From Pseudomonadota bacterium (GTDB taxonomy: Bacteria > Pseudomonadota > Gammaproteobacteria > Burkholderiales > Burkholderiaceae_B), in assembly GCA_023439305.1 (NCBI GenBank), contig JAEXOO010000040.1:62001-126000 (forward strand): a DNA stretch of 64,000 nucleotides. Reading direction: 5' to 3'. The notes below the pieces were generated by a model. The model saw nothing but the letters and a program-made list of their open reading frames with translations, was not told where the DNA came from and ran no database searches. Position numbers and translations under genes: made by a program. Shown here piece by piece: positions 52,906-60,997 of the stretch; position 1 is the stretch's first letter; each line of letters opens with the position of its first letter.

Positions 52906-55272
52906 ATGTCTTACGTAATTGCATTCGACAAGCTCCGCATGACGGACGTCGATTCGGTGGGCGGCAAGAACGCTTCGCTGGGCGAGATGATCAGCCAGCT
53001 GGCCGATGTGGGGGTGCGCGTGCCCGGCGGTTTCGCCACCACGGCTGACGCTTTCCGCATTTTCCTGAAGAACGACAATCTGGACAAGCGCATCGCCGAT
53101 CGCCTGAGCTCGCTGGATGCCGATGACGTACGTGAACTGGCCGCCGCGGGCGCCGAGATCCGTCAGTGGATCATCGACACGCCGTTCCCTGCCGAATTCG
53201 AGCAGGCCGTGCGCGGCGCCTTCGCCGAGCTGGATGCCGACGGCAAGGGCTCCTTTGCCGTGCGTTCCTCGGCCACCGCCGAAGACTTGCCGGATGCGTC
53301 CTTCGCAGGTCAGCAGGAAACCTACCTGAACGTGGTCGGCATTGACGAAGTGCTGGAAAAAATCCACCACGTGTTCGCTTCGCTGTACAACGATCGCGCC
53401 ATCTCCTACCGCGTGCACAAAGGCTACGCGCACGCCGAAGTCGCTCTGTCGGCCGGCATCCAGCGCATGGTCCGTTCCGACAAGGGCAGCGCCGGCGTGA
53501 TGTTCACCCTGGATACCGAATCCGGCTTCAAGGATGTCGTGTTCATCACCTCGTCCTACGGTCTGGGCGAAACCGTGGTGCAGGGCGCCGTCAATCCAGA
53601 CGAATTCTACGTCTACAAGCCCACCCTTGCATCGGGCCACTACCCCATCATCAGCCGCCGTATCGGCTCCAAGCTGATCAAGATGGAGTTCGACGACAAC
53701 CGCAACACCGGCCATGCCGTACGCACGGTGGACGTGCCCGTGTCCGAGCGCAATCGCTATTCGCTCAACGACGAAGAAGTCATCGAGCTGGCGCGCTACG
53801 CCACCATCATCGAAAAACACTACCAGCGCCCCATGGACATCGAATGGGGCCGTGACGGCATCGACGGCAAGATCTACATCCTGCAGGCCCGCCCGGAAAC
53901 CGTGAAGTCGCAGCAGGCCAACAACGAAGTGCAGGAACGTTACCGCCTGAAAGCCACCGGCGATGTGCTGGTCACGGGCCGCGCCATCGGCCAGAAGATC
54001 GGTTCGGGCAAGGTTCGCATCGTGGCCGACGCCTCCGAAATGGATCAGGTCAAGCCAGGCGACGTGCTGGTCACCGACATGACGGACCCCAACTGGGAAC
54101 CCATCATGAAGCTGGCGGCGGCCATCGTCACCAACCGTGGCGGTCGCACCTGCCACGCGGCCATCATCGCCCGTGAGCTGGGTATTCCTGCTGTTGTGGG
54201 CTGCAACAACGCCACCGACGTGCTCAAGGAAGGCCAGGAAGTCACTGTGTCCTGCGCCGAAGGCGACGAAGGCCGCATTTACGACGGCCTGCTGGATACC
54301 GAGATCGAAGAAGTCAGCTGGGGCCAGATGCCCGAGATCGGCTTGAAGATCATGATGAACGTGGGCAACCCTCAGTTGGCCTTCGATTTCTGCCAGATCC
54401 CCAACGCCGGTATCGGCCTGGCGCGTCTGGAATTCATCATCAACAACAACATTGCTGTGCACCCCAAGGCCGTGCTGGACTACCCCAATGTGGACAGCGA
54501 CCTGAAAAAGGCGGTGGAATCGGCCGCCCGCGGCTACGCCAGCCCACGCGCGTTCTTCGTAGAAAAACTGGCTGAAGGCGTAGCCACGCTGGCAGCGGCT
54601 TTCTACCCCAAGCCTGTCATCGTGCGTCTGTCGGACTTCAAGTCCAACGAGTACCGCAAGCTGGTGGGTGGTTCGCGCTACGAGCCCGAGGAAGAAAACC
54701 CGATGCTGGGCTTCCGCGGCGCGGCGCGCTACCTGTCGGACGATTTCGAAGAGTGCTTCAAGATGGAATGCGAAGCCCTCAAGAAAGTGCGCGACGAAAT
54801 GGGCCTGACCAACGTCGAGATCATGGTGCCGTTCGTGCGCACCCTGGGTCAAGCGGAGCGCGTGGTCGGCCTGCTGGCCAAGCATGGCCTGGCTCGCGGC
54901 GAAAACGGCCTGCGCCTGATCATGATGTGCGAAGTGCCTTCGAACGCCATTCTGGCTGATCAGTTCCTGCAGCACTTCGATGGCTTCTCCATCGGCTCCA
55001 ACGACATGACCCAGCTGACCCTGGGCCTGGACCGTGACTCCGGCATGGAGCTGCTGGCCGCCGACTTCGACGAGCGCGACGAAGCCGTCAAGTTCATGCT
55101 CAGCCGCGCCATCAAGGCCTGCCTGGCGCAGAACAAGTACGTGGGCATCTGCGGCCAAGGCCCCAGCGACCACGCCGATCTGGCCCAGTGGCTGCGCGAC
55201 GAAGGCATCCTGTCCCTGTCGCTCAATCCCGACACCGTCGTGGACACCTGGCAACGTCTGGCTACTGCCTGA
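52906..55272 (+). CDS. ppsA: Phosphoenolpyruvate synthase
   Basis: Converts pyruvate to PEP with ATP and water for gluconeogenesis. The 788-residue protein has an N-terminal ATP-grasp-type domain with GGKNASLGEMI and AVRSSATAEDLPDASFAGQ. The phosphohistidine domain carries GGRTCHAAIIARELG (His near 417), and the C-terminal TIM-barrel has the motif ICGQGPSDHADL. ATG 52906 is preceded by AAGGTGAC. It is regulated by PpsR, encoded next to it, and ends in a strong terminator. Confidence 0.97.
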   Translation: MSYVIAFDKLRMTDVDSVGGKNASLGEMISQLADVGVRVPGGFATTADAFRIFLKNDNLDKRIADRLSSLDADDVRELAAAGAEIRQWIIDTPFPAEFEQAVRGAFAELDADGKGSFAVRSSATAEDLPDASFAGQQETYLNVVGIDEVLEKIHHVFASLYNDRAISYRVHKGYAHAEVALSAGIQRMVRSDKGSAGVMFTLDTESGFKDVVFITSSYGLGETVVQGAVNPDEFYVYKPTLASGHYPIISRRIGSKLIKMEFDDNRNTGHAVRTVDVPVSERNRYSLNDEEVIELARYATIIEKHYQRPMDIEWGRDGIDGKIYILQARPETVKSQQANNEVQERYRLKATGDVLVTGRAIGQKIGSGKVRIVADASEMDQVKPGDVLVTDMTDPNWEPIMKLAAAIVTNRGGRTCHAAIIARELGIPAVVGCNNATDVLKEGQEVTVSCAEGDEGRIYDGLLDTEIEEVSWGQMPEIGLKIMMNVGNPQLAFDFCQIPNAGIGLARLEFIINNNIAVHPKAVLDYPNVDSDLKKAVESAARGYASPRAFFVEKLAEGVATLAAAFYPKPVIVRLSDFKSNEYRKLVGGSRYEPEEENPMLGFRGAARYLSDDFEECFKMECEALKKVRDEMGLTNVEIMVPFVRTLGQAERVVGLLAKHGLARGENGLRLIMMCEVPSNAILADQFLQHFDGFSIGSNDMTQLTLGLDRDSGMELLAADFDERDEAVKFMLSRAIKACLAQNKYVGICGQGPSDHADLAQWLRDEGILSLSLNPDTVVDTWQRLATA

Positions 55273-55315
55273 TATCCGCCATGCTTCGCCGGGCTTGTCC
55301 CGGCGGGCAGCTAAT

Positions 55316-55358
55316 AAAAACCCTGTCGCGCGTCCAGTACGCGTGACAGGGTTTTTTT
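55316..55358. terminator. Bidirectional terminator between ppsA and argC
   Basis: AAAAACCCTGTC and GACAGGGTTTTTTT form a stem with a 17-nt loop that can pair further. The T-run serves the plus strand and the A-run serves the convergent argC on the minus strand. Confidence 0.88.
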
Positions 55359-55377
55359 ATTCTCGTTGATCCTGACA

Positions 55378-56307
55378 TCAATGTCTTTGCAGCATCAAGT
55401 TCAGGTTCTGTACGGCTGCGCCGGCTGCCCCCTTGCCCAGATTGTCCAGAACAGCGGTCAGTAATATCTGGCCTGATTTTGGGTTCCAGAACACGGCGAG
55501 TTCCATATCGTTTGTGCCGTTTAGCTGTTGTGGATCGAGTCGATCTCGTGTTGATGAGGCGCTGAGGGGAAGGACTCGGACATGATCGCTGTGGGCGTAA
55601 TGTTCGGTCAGGCATGCATGTAAAGTCGCCCCATCGACGTGGGAAGGCAATAGTTGCTGCTGCAAGGCCAGGCTCAGCACAATACCCTGCCGATAATTGC
55701 CATAAGCGGGAACAAAAATAGGGGCGATGCCCAGTCCGGAATGGTTTTGAATTTCGGGGACATGCTTGTGGGCAAGTCCAAGTCCATACAGCGACAAACT
55801 GGGTTTTGCCGCATCTGTTGCATTTTCGTAGGCCTTGACGGCCGCGCGTCCGCCCCCTGAGTATCCCGAAATGGCATGAATGGATAAGGGGTAGTCGTCG
55901 GGTACGAGACCTGCTTTTACCAACGGACGCAGCAGCCCTATGGCTCCGGTGGGGTAGCAGCCTGGGTTGCTGACTCGCTTGGAATAGCGGATTTTCTCGG
56001 CCTGATTGGTATCCATTTCAGGAAAGCCGTATGTCCAATGTGCTTCGACGCGATGCGCGGAGCTGGCGTCAATAACGCGCACGGCTGGATTTTTCAACAG
56101 AGAGACCGCCTCGCGGGCGGCCTGGTCAGGCAGGCACAGAATGGCTATATCACAGTTGTTCAGCGCCTCCGCCCGACTACGTGTGTCTTTTCGTTGCTCG
56201 CAGGGCAGGGTGTGCACAAGGATATCGCTGCGTTCGCGCAGGCGATCATGAATCTGCAGGCCGGTCGTGCCTTGGTCTCCATCAATGAAAATGCGAGCTG
56301 CTGCCAT
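55378..56307 (-). CDS. argC: N-acetyl-gamma-glutamyl-phosphate reductase, type 2 (short form)
   Basis: NADPH-dependent reductase of the arginine pathway, 309 residues, which is the shorter of two ArgC types. The Rossmann motif is FIDGDQGTTGLQI (about residues 7-19), and the active cysteine is C117 in VSNPGCYPTGA. The HAISGYSGGGRAAVK loop and HKHVPEI also fit the family. The gene is divergent from a LysR regulator across 105 bp. Many betaproteobacteria carry two argC types, so this copy could serve arginine or a related pathway. Confidence 0.9.
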   Translation of the reverse strand: MAAARIFIDGDQGTTGLQIHDRLRERSDILVHTLPCEQRKDTRSRAEALNNCDIAILCLPDQAAREAVSLLKNPAVRVIDASSAHRVEAHWTYGFPEMDTNQAEKIRYSKRVSNPGCYPTGAIGLLRPLVKAGLVPDDYPLSIHAISGYSGGGRAAVKAYENATDAAKPSLSLYGLGLAHKHVPEIQNHSGLGIAPIFVPAYGNYRQGIVLSLALQQQLLPSHVDGATLHACLTEHYAHSDHVRVLPLSASSTRDRLDPQQLNGTNDMELAVFWNPKSGQILLTAVLDNLGKGAAGAAVQNLNLMLQRH

Positions 56308-56367
56308 TTACCTACTCCTGGGGTGACGATTGATGTTTTTATCTTGTCCGACGGGGAAGCTTTGGTA

Positions 56368-56387
56368 AAGTTGAATTAATTGAACTT
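56368..56387. promoter_or_regulatory. Near-perfect palindrome in the argC-lysR divergent region
   Basis: AAGTTGAATTAATTGAACTT is a 20-bp palindrome with one mismatched pair (position 6 against 15). It is 25 bp before the LysR start and about 60 bp before argC. A LysR operator is a reasonable guess. Confidence 0.45.
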
Positions 56388-56412
56388 AACAGTCATATTT
56401 TCTGAAGAATGG

Positions 56413-57303
56413 ATGATGAGAGAGATCAATCTGGATCAGTTGCGCACCTTTATTACCATTGCGGATTGTGGCTCTTTTGCTGAAGCAGCCCGTCAACTGC
56501 ATCTGGCTCCCCCTACCGTCAGCTTGCATATTTCCGAGCTTGAAGGGCGTGTTGGCACCCGCTTGCTCTCTCGTACTCGGGGTCAGGTGCGACCTACGGC
56601 CATAGGCGAGAATCTGCTCGAGCATGCGCGTCGGCTGCTGGCTGATGCTGCTCATGCCCTGGATGATGTCTCCCGTCAGGCTCAGGGCCTGACAGGACGG
56701 GTTCGCCTGGGTGCATCTACCGGTGTTATTGCTCATCTTCTGCCCCAGGCGCTCGAAAAGCTGGCTCAATTACATCCTGCGATCGATGTGCAGATTGCCA
56801 TCTTGACGTCTCGGCAGACCTTGGAGCGGCTCAGGGTCGGGTCCTTGGATATCGGTATCGTGGCCTTGCCGCAGGCGGGGGTGTCGGGTGTGGCCGTGGA
56901 TGTCTGGCGGCGTGATGAGGTTGTCGCGTTTTTGCCGGCTCACTGGAGTGTGCCTGACCGCGTCAATCCTGAATGGATGGCGCAGAAGGCCTTGATCTTG
57001 AATAGTGCGGGTACGCATTTGTCGCAATTAACCCGCAACTGGTTTTCTGGTTTGGGTCCGTGTCCGACACCTCGCATCGAGCTGGATTACAACGATGCCA
57101 TCAAGAGTCTGGTGGGGGCCGGCTATGGGGCGGCGTTGTTGCCGCATGAGGACGGTGCTCCGGAACCCAGTGCAGACCGGGTCGTGATGCGGCCTTTGCA
57201 GCCGCCTTTATGGAGAAGCCTGGGGCTGGCTTATCGCAATGCCGGCATGGAGCCGGCTACTTCTCATATGCTGGCGGTGTTGCGCAGTCAGGGCCAGGCT
57301 TGA
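56413..57303 (+). CDS. LysR-family regulator beside argC
   Basis: Transcription factor of 296 residues. The N-terminal helix-turn-helix (about 5-63) includes ADCGSFAEAARQLHLAPPTVSLHI, and the effector domain follows from about 90. The start is one of two tandem ATGs (56413 or 56416); an upstream TTG at 56380 overlaps the palindrome and is unlikely. It is divergent from argC, which it may regulate. The resemblance to ArgP is not specific enough to name it. Confidence 0.88.
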   Translation: MMREINLDQLRTFITIADCGSFAEAARQLHLAPPTVSLHISELEGRVGTRLLSRTRGQVRPTAIGENLLEHARRLLADAAHALDDVSRQAQGLTGRVRLGASTGVIAHLLPQALEKLAQLHPAIDVQIAILTSRQTLERLRVGSLDIGIVALPQAGVSGVAVDVWRRDEVVAFLPAHWSVPDRVNPEWMAQKALILNSAGTHLSQLTRNWFSGLGPCPTPRIELDYNDAIKSLVGAGYGAALLPHEDGAPEPSADRVVMRPLQPPLWRSLGLAYRNAGMEPATSHMLAVLRSQGQA

Positions 57304-57314
57304 TAAGAGGGGTG

Positions 57315-57953
57315 TTACGCGTTATCGATCAGGTAGACGCGCATGAACATGTCGATGATGTGGTCGGTCTCGCTTTGTACGCGGGTTTCGTCCCAGGGGT
57401 CCATGGCGCCCATCAGCAAGATGATGACTTCGCCGTCGCACAGACAATGCAAATGGTCTGACATCAGCTTGGGGTCCAGCTTGCGCAGCACGCCCAGTTC
57501 GCTCTGGCGCGCCAGAAAGCGGGTGATGTTGTCCCAGATCTGGTCGTCCAGCATATTGAAAAAGCGCCGGCCGATATCGGTATTGCCGCCTACCGAGACC
57601 ACGACCCGGAGCAATTGCGCGGTTTCCTTGGAATACAGCTTGCGCAGCATAGGGGGCAGGAAGCGGCGCAGTTCGGTGCGCAGATCGCCTTCGCAGTCCA
57701 GATCGATCAGAACTTGTTCGGTGAATTCCTGTGCGCCTTTGACCAAAGTGGCCAGAAGCAGGTCTTCCTTGGATGGGAAATAGTTGTACAGCGTACCCTT
57801 GGATCCGCCCGCCAACGCAGCGATCTGGGACATGGACGTGGCCTCGAAGCCGTGCTCGCGAAAAACCTCGGATGCCACTTCAAGGATTTTGTCACGGCGT
57901 TCGCGCCCCTTGCGGGTCGCGCGTTGTGACTTTCGGGGAACATCGTCGTGCAT
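57315..57953 (-). CDS. TetR/AcrR-family regulator beside ndh
   Basis: Regulator of 212 residues with an N-terminal HTH (about residues 18-65, ILEVASEVFREHGFEATSMS and GSKGTLYNYFPSKEDLLLA). The C-terminal domain is the AcrR_C-like type with VVSVGGNTDIGRRFF. The start at ATG 57953 gives the usual length; the frame is open to 58013 but that part crosses a likely promoter. It is divergent from ndh, whose expression it may control. A palindrome at 57995-58005 lies in between. The ligand is unknown. Confidence 0.87.
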   Translation of the reverse strand: MHDDVPRKSQRATRKGRERRDKILEVASEVFREHGFEATSMSQIAALAGGSKGTLYNYFPSKEDLLLATLVKGAQEFTEQVLIDLDCEGDLRTELRRFLPPMLRKLYSKETAQLLRVVVSVGGNTDIGRRFFNMLDDQIWDNITRFLARQSELGVLRKLDPKLMSDHLHCLCDGEVIILLMGAMDPWDETRVQSETDHIIDMFMRVYLIDNA

Positions 57954-57992
57954 AATTGTGCTGATAAGAATGTAGGATTTCTTCCAGTATAA

Positions 57993-58019
57993 ACCATACC
58001 GTATGTGCAACATTATGGT
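57993..58019. promoter_or_regulatory. Inverted repeats in the tetR-ndh divergent region
   Basis: CATAC-C-GTATG (57995-58005) is a perfect short palindrome. ACCATA (57993-57998) and TATGGT (58014-58019) form a wider repeat. Possible TetR operator. Confidence 0.4.
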
Positions 58020-58210
58020 GAAGTGCTACGGCTGATAATTGTTTTCTCCCCTGTCTGTCAGGTGCTCGGCTGGGAATTTGGGCAAAGATAAAGAAAAAGA
58101 CTTTCGAGGCGCAGTAGTGCCGAACTTCTATAGTCATTATCAGTTTTGATTTAAAGCATTCGGGCGTCTTTCTGATAACGTCAATTCTCGTTAACGATAA
58201 GGAGTCATGC

Positions 58211-59521
58211 ATGTCCCAAACACAACCCTATCAGGTGGTCATTGTGGGTGGCGGAGCGGGGGGCCTGGAGCTGGCCGCCAAATTGGGACGCCAGTTCGGT
58301 CGCAAGCATGTCTTTCTGGTCGACAAGGACAGCGACCATATCTGGAAGCCTTCGCTGCACGAAGTGGCGGCCGGCACACTGGATATTCACCGCGAGGGTC
58401 TGTCTTATTTCATGCTGGCGCGTGATTGCGGCTTTACGTTCGTGCCCGGCGAGATGGTGGGCATTGATCGCGAAGAGCGGCGGATTGCGCTCGCGCCGGT
58501 GCTGGGCCCAGATCAGGAAGAAGTGTTTCCCGAGCGCGAACTGACCTACGACATGCTGGTCATGGCCGTGGGCAGCAAGTCCAATTTCTTCAATACGCCG
58601 GGCACGAGCGAGTACGCCATTGCCCTGGACTCCACGCACCAGGCCGAGCGCTTTCGGCTCAAACTGCTGAACGAGCTGATCAGTGTCAGCCGGCGTGCCG
58701 ATCGCGAACAGGGCGCAGCCTTGCATATCAACATCGTGGGCGGTGGCGCGACCGGCGTGGAGCTGGCTGCCGAACTTCTGGAAGCGCGCGCCGATTTGAG
58801 CATCTACGGCATTCCCTCCAGCAATTCCGAGCGTGAGGTTCGCATCACCTTGCTGGAGGGGGCGGACCGTATTTTGTCGGCGCTGCCGCCCAAGCTGTCG
58901 GCGACCGCGCAGCAGCTGTTGGAGCAGCGCGGCGTGGCGGTTCGGACCTCGGTGAAGGTCAGTCGGATCGCCCAGGACCATATAGAAGACGCCACGGGCA
59001 CGCACTTCCCCAGTGATCTGTGCGTCTGGGCCGCCGGCATCGAGGCCCCGGCTTTTCTGGCGCGCTTGGACCTGCCAGTGAACCGTATCAATCAACTGAT
59101 TGCGGATTCCTGTCTGCGCACGCCGGATCCGCATATTCTGGCGTTGGGCGACTGTGCGCAGGTGCCTTGGGACGAAGAAGGGCGTTTTCTTCCTGCACGG
59201 GCTCAAGTGGCGCATCAGCAGGCCAGCTATCTACGCAAGCGCCTGGCAGCCTTGATTCAGGGACAGCCTGTGGGCGATGCGCCCTTCGTGTTCAAGGATT
59301 ACGGCTCCCTGGTATCGGTGGGCCACAGCCGGGGAGTGGGCAGCCTGATGGGTGTGCTGTCGGGCAAGAGCTGGTTCGTGGAGGGGCTTCTGGCGCGCAT
59401 CATGTACATGAGTCTGCACCTGATGCATCACATGGCGGTGCTGGGCGTGCTGCGCACGGCAACTCTGGCCTTGGGTCGACTGTTGAGCAAGCGGGCCGCG
59501 CCTCGTGTTAAATTACATTAA
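58211..59521 (+). CDS. ndh: Type II NADH:quinone dehydrogenase-like FAD oxidoreductase
   Basis: Membrane-associated single-subunit NADH dehydrogenase of 436 residues that reduces quinone without proton pumping. The FAD site is VVIVGGGAGGLELAAKLG (about 9-26), and a second Rossmann motif HINIVGGGATGVELAAELL lies near 176-194. ALGDCAQVP matches the C-terminal FAD-binding loop. A hydrophobic/amphipathic stretch near the C-terminus (about 395-425) fits membrane attachment. The start has AAGGAG upstream. It is divergent from a TetR gene. Confidence 0.9.
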   Translation: MSQTQPYQVVIVGGGAGGLELAAKLGRQFGRKHVFLVDKDSDHIWKPSLHEVAAGTLDIHREGLSYFMLARDCGFTFVPGEMVGIDREERRIALAPVLGPDQEEVFPERELTYDMLVMAVGSKSNFFNTPGTSEYAIALDSTHQAERFRLKLLNELISVSRRADREQGAALHINIVGGGATGVELAAELLEARADLSIYGIPSSNSEREVRITLLEGADRILSALPPKLSATAQQLLEQRGVAVRTSVKVSRIAQDHIEDATGTHFPSDLCVWAAGIEAPAFLARLDLPVNRINQLIADSCLRTPDPHILALGDCAQVPWDEEGRFLPARAQVAHQQASYLRKRLAALIQGQPVGDAPFVFKDYGSLVSVGHSRGVGSLMGVLSGKSWFVEGLLARIMYMSLHLMHHMAVLGVLRTATLALGRLLSKRAAPRVKLH

Positions 59522-59532
59522 TTGCAGCAAGT

Positions 59533-59556
59533 AAAACGGGCCTGACGGCCCGTTTT
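59533..59556. terminator. Terminator between convergent ndh and smpB
   Basis: AAAACGGGCC and GGCCCGTTTT form a perfect 10-bp stem with a TGAC loop; it ends in U-runs on both strands and overlaps the smpB stop codon. Confidence 0.88.
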
Positions 59557-60019
59557 ATTCATGGGCCTTGCGGCGGGTATCGTGCTTCATCAGGCGTTCC
59601 TGTTCGCGCTTCCAGTCCTTGTCGCGGGAGACATCACGCTTGTCGTGCAGCTTCTTGCCGCGGCCCAGGCCGAAGTCCAGCTTGATGCGGCCCTTTTTGT
59701 AGTGCAGGTTCAGGGGAACCAGGGTGTAGCCGCGCTGTTCGACCTTGCCGATCAGCTTGCTGATTTCCTCGGCCCTGAGCAGCAGTTTGCGCGTGCGCGT
59801 GGCGTCGGGACGGATGTGGGTGGAAGCAGTCGGCAGGGCGCTGACGTGCATGCCCAGAATGTACAGCTCGCCGTCGCGCACAATGACATAGCTTTCTTTG
59901 AGCTGCACGTGGCCGGCCCGGATCGCCTTGACTTCCCAGCCTTCCAGCACCAGCCCGGCTTCGAAGCGTTCTTCGATGAAGTATTCGTGGGTTGCCTTGC
60001 GGTTATCAACAATGCTCAT
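59555..60019 (-). CDS. smpB: SsrA-binding protein SmpB
   Basis: Partner of tmRNA in rescue of stalled ribosomes. The 154 residues include FIEERFEAGLVLEGWEVKAI and the RNA-binding VPLNLHYKKGRIKLDFGLGRGKK-type region, shown in part as LNLHYKKGRIKLD. The basic C-terminal tail has DKRDVSRDKDWKREQERLMK. It is divergent from ratA (59 bp apart), an arrangement common in proteobacteria. The tmRNA gene itself (ssrA) is not seen in this window. Confidence 0.97.
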   Translation of the reverse strand: MSIVDNRKATHEYFIEERFEAGLVLEGWEVKAIRAGHVQLKESYVIVRDGELYILGMHVSALPTASTHIRPDATRTRKLLLRAEEISKLIGKVEQRGYTLVPLNLHYKKGRIKLDFGLGRGKKLHDKRDVSRDKDWKREQERLMKHDTRRKAHE

Positions 60020-60078
60020 GAATCAATTGCCAGCCTTAGATTGTAAAATCAGAACATTCTATCTATTAACCTGACCTG

Positions 60079-60513
60079 ATGCATACAGTTAAACGTTCCG
60101 TCCTCGTTCCTTACAGCTGCGAACAGATGTTCGATCTGGTGGCCGACGTGGAAAAATACCCCGAATTCATGCCCTGGTGCGGTGGCGCTTCCGTCACGCA
60201 GCGTACCGAAACGGGCATGGAGGCGTCGGTCACCATCAGCATTGCAGGCATACGCCAGTCGTTCACCACCCGTAACGAGCACGACTACCCCAAGCGCATA
60301 ATCCTGCGCCTGGTCGACGGCCCCTTTTCCGCCCTGACCGGCGACTGGGAATTTACCGCGCTGGGCTCGGACGGCTGCAAGGTGGTCTTCACCATGGACT
60401 ACGAGTTTTCCAGCCGCGCTCTGGAAATGGTGGTTGGGCCTATCTTCAATCGTGTGGCCAACAGCTTTATCGATTCGTTCACGCGCCGCGCCCAGGAGGT
60501 GTACGGTGACTGA
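60079..60513 (+). CDS. ratA: RatA/Coq10-like START-domain protein
   Basis: Small ligand-binding protein of 144 residues. Coq10-type START domains bind ubiquinone; E. coli RatA was reported to block 70S assembly. The N-terminus HTVKRSVLVPYSCEQMFDLV and the segment EKYPEFMPWC are conserved. The stop overlaps the rnfH start region (GTG at 60506). The order smpB-ratA-rnfH is preserved widely, which supports a housekeeping role rather than a toxin. The ratA name follows common annotation. Confidence 0.9.
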   Translation: MHTVKRSVLVPYSCEQMFDLVADVEKYPEFMPWCGGASVTQRTETGMEASVTISIAGIRQSFTTRNEHDYPKRIILRLVDGPFSALTGDWEFTALGSDGCKVVFTMDYEFSSRALEMVVGPIFNRVANSFIDSFTRRAQEVYGD

Positions 60514-60865
60514 TATCACCGTCACGGTCGTGGTCGCGACCCAGGCCCAGGTCTGGACCGCCCGTCTGTCCTTGCCGGGCGGCAGCGTGGTGCGGCAAGC
60601 CCTTCAGCAGGCCGGTCTGTCGGTCGGGCTGCAGGAGTGCGGGCTGCCTCCCCTGGAGGGCGGACAGGCCTTGGAGGGTTTGCAGGTGGGCGTATACGGC
60701 CAACGCTGCGAGCTGGATCAGGTCTTGCGCGATCAAGATCGAGTCGAAGTCTATCGGGAACTGGTGTTCGATCCCATGGAGTCCCGTCGCCGCCGTTATG
60801 CACATAAAATGGCGGTGCCCAAGGCGGCCCGCCCCCGGCGCAAGACCCCTCCCGCCGCCCGCTGA
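60506..60865 (+). CDS. rnfH: RnfH-family ubiquitin-like protein
   Basis: Beta-grasp protein of the UPF0125/RnfH family, 119 residues, function unclear. TVVVATQAQVWTARLSLPGG at the N-terminus and VGVYGQRCELDQVLRDQDRV are typical; the Arg/Lys/Pro-rich tail is likely disordered. The start is GTG 60506 with AGGAGG upstream; it overlaps ratA by 8 bp. The open frame extends further upstream inside ratA but without family similarity. No other gene of an Rnf complex is nearby. Confidence 0.9.
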   Translation: MTDITVTVVVATQAQVWTARLSLPGGSVVRQALQQAGLSVGLQECGLPPLEGGQALEGLQVGVYGQRCELDQVLRDQDRVEVYRELVFDPMESRRRRYAHKMAVPKAARPRRKTPPAAR

Positions 60866-60920
60866 TCTGCTCTCCTGTCCAGCGATTCGCTGTTCCGCTT
60901 CACTCCTGCCTTCATCCGCC

Positions 60921-60960
60921 GCCCCGCCTGATTGTCATCGGCATGACAACCTTGCGGGGC
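60921..60960. promoter_or_regulatory. Nested symmetrical inverted repeat upstream of the valine operon
   Basis: GCCCCGC and GCGGGGC (outer) enclose TTGTCAT and ATGACAA (inner), with equal 4-nt spacers throughout. It lies 37 bp before the acyl-CoA dehydrogenase ATG. No U-run follows, so it may be an operator or a weak rnfH terminator. Confidence 0.5.
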
Positions 60961-60997
60961 GGCTGGCATTATGGTGAGTAAAAATTAGGAGACAGCC

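Noticed and set aside
52894..55254. 786-codon minus-strand frame opposite ppsA
   Set aside because: Same length as ppsA and its antisense shadow; no domain.
59555..60078. tmRNA gene (ssrA) next to smpB
   Set aside because: No tmRNA-like tRNA ends or tag frame were seen around smpB.
60079..60513. ratA as the toxin of a toxin-antitoxin pair with rnfH
   Set aside because: The smpB-ratA-rnfH order is conserved as housekeeping genes and Coq10-type domains bind quinone; toxin function is not supported here.
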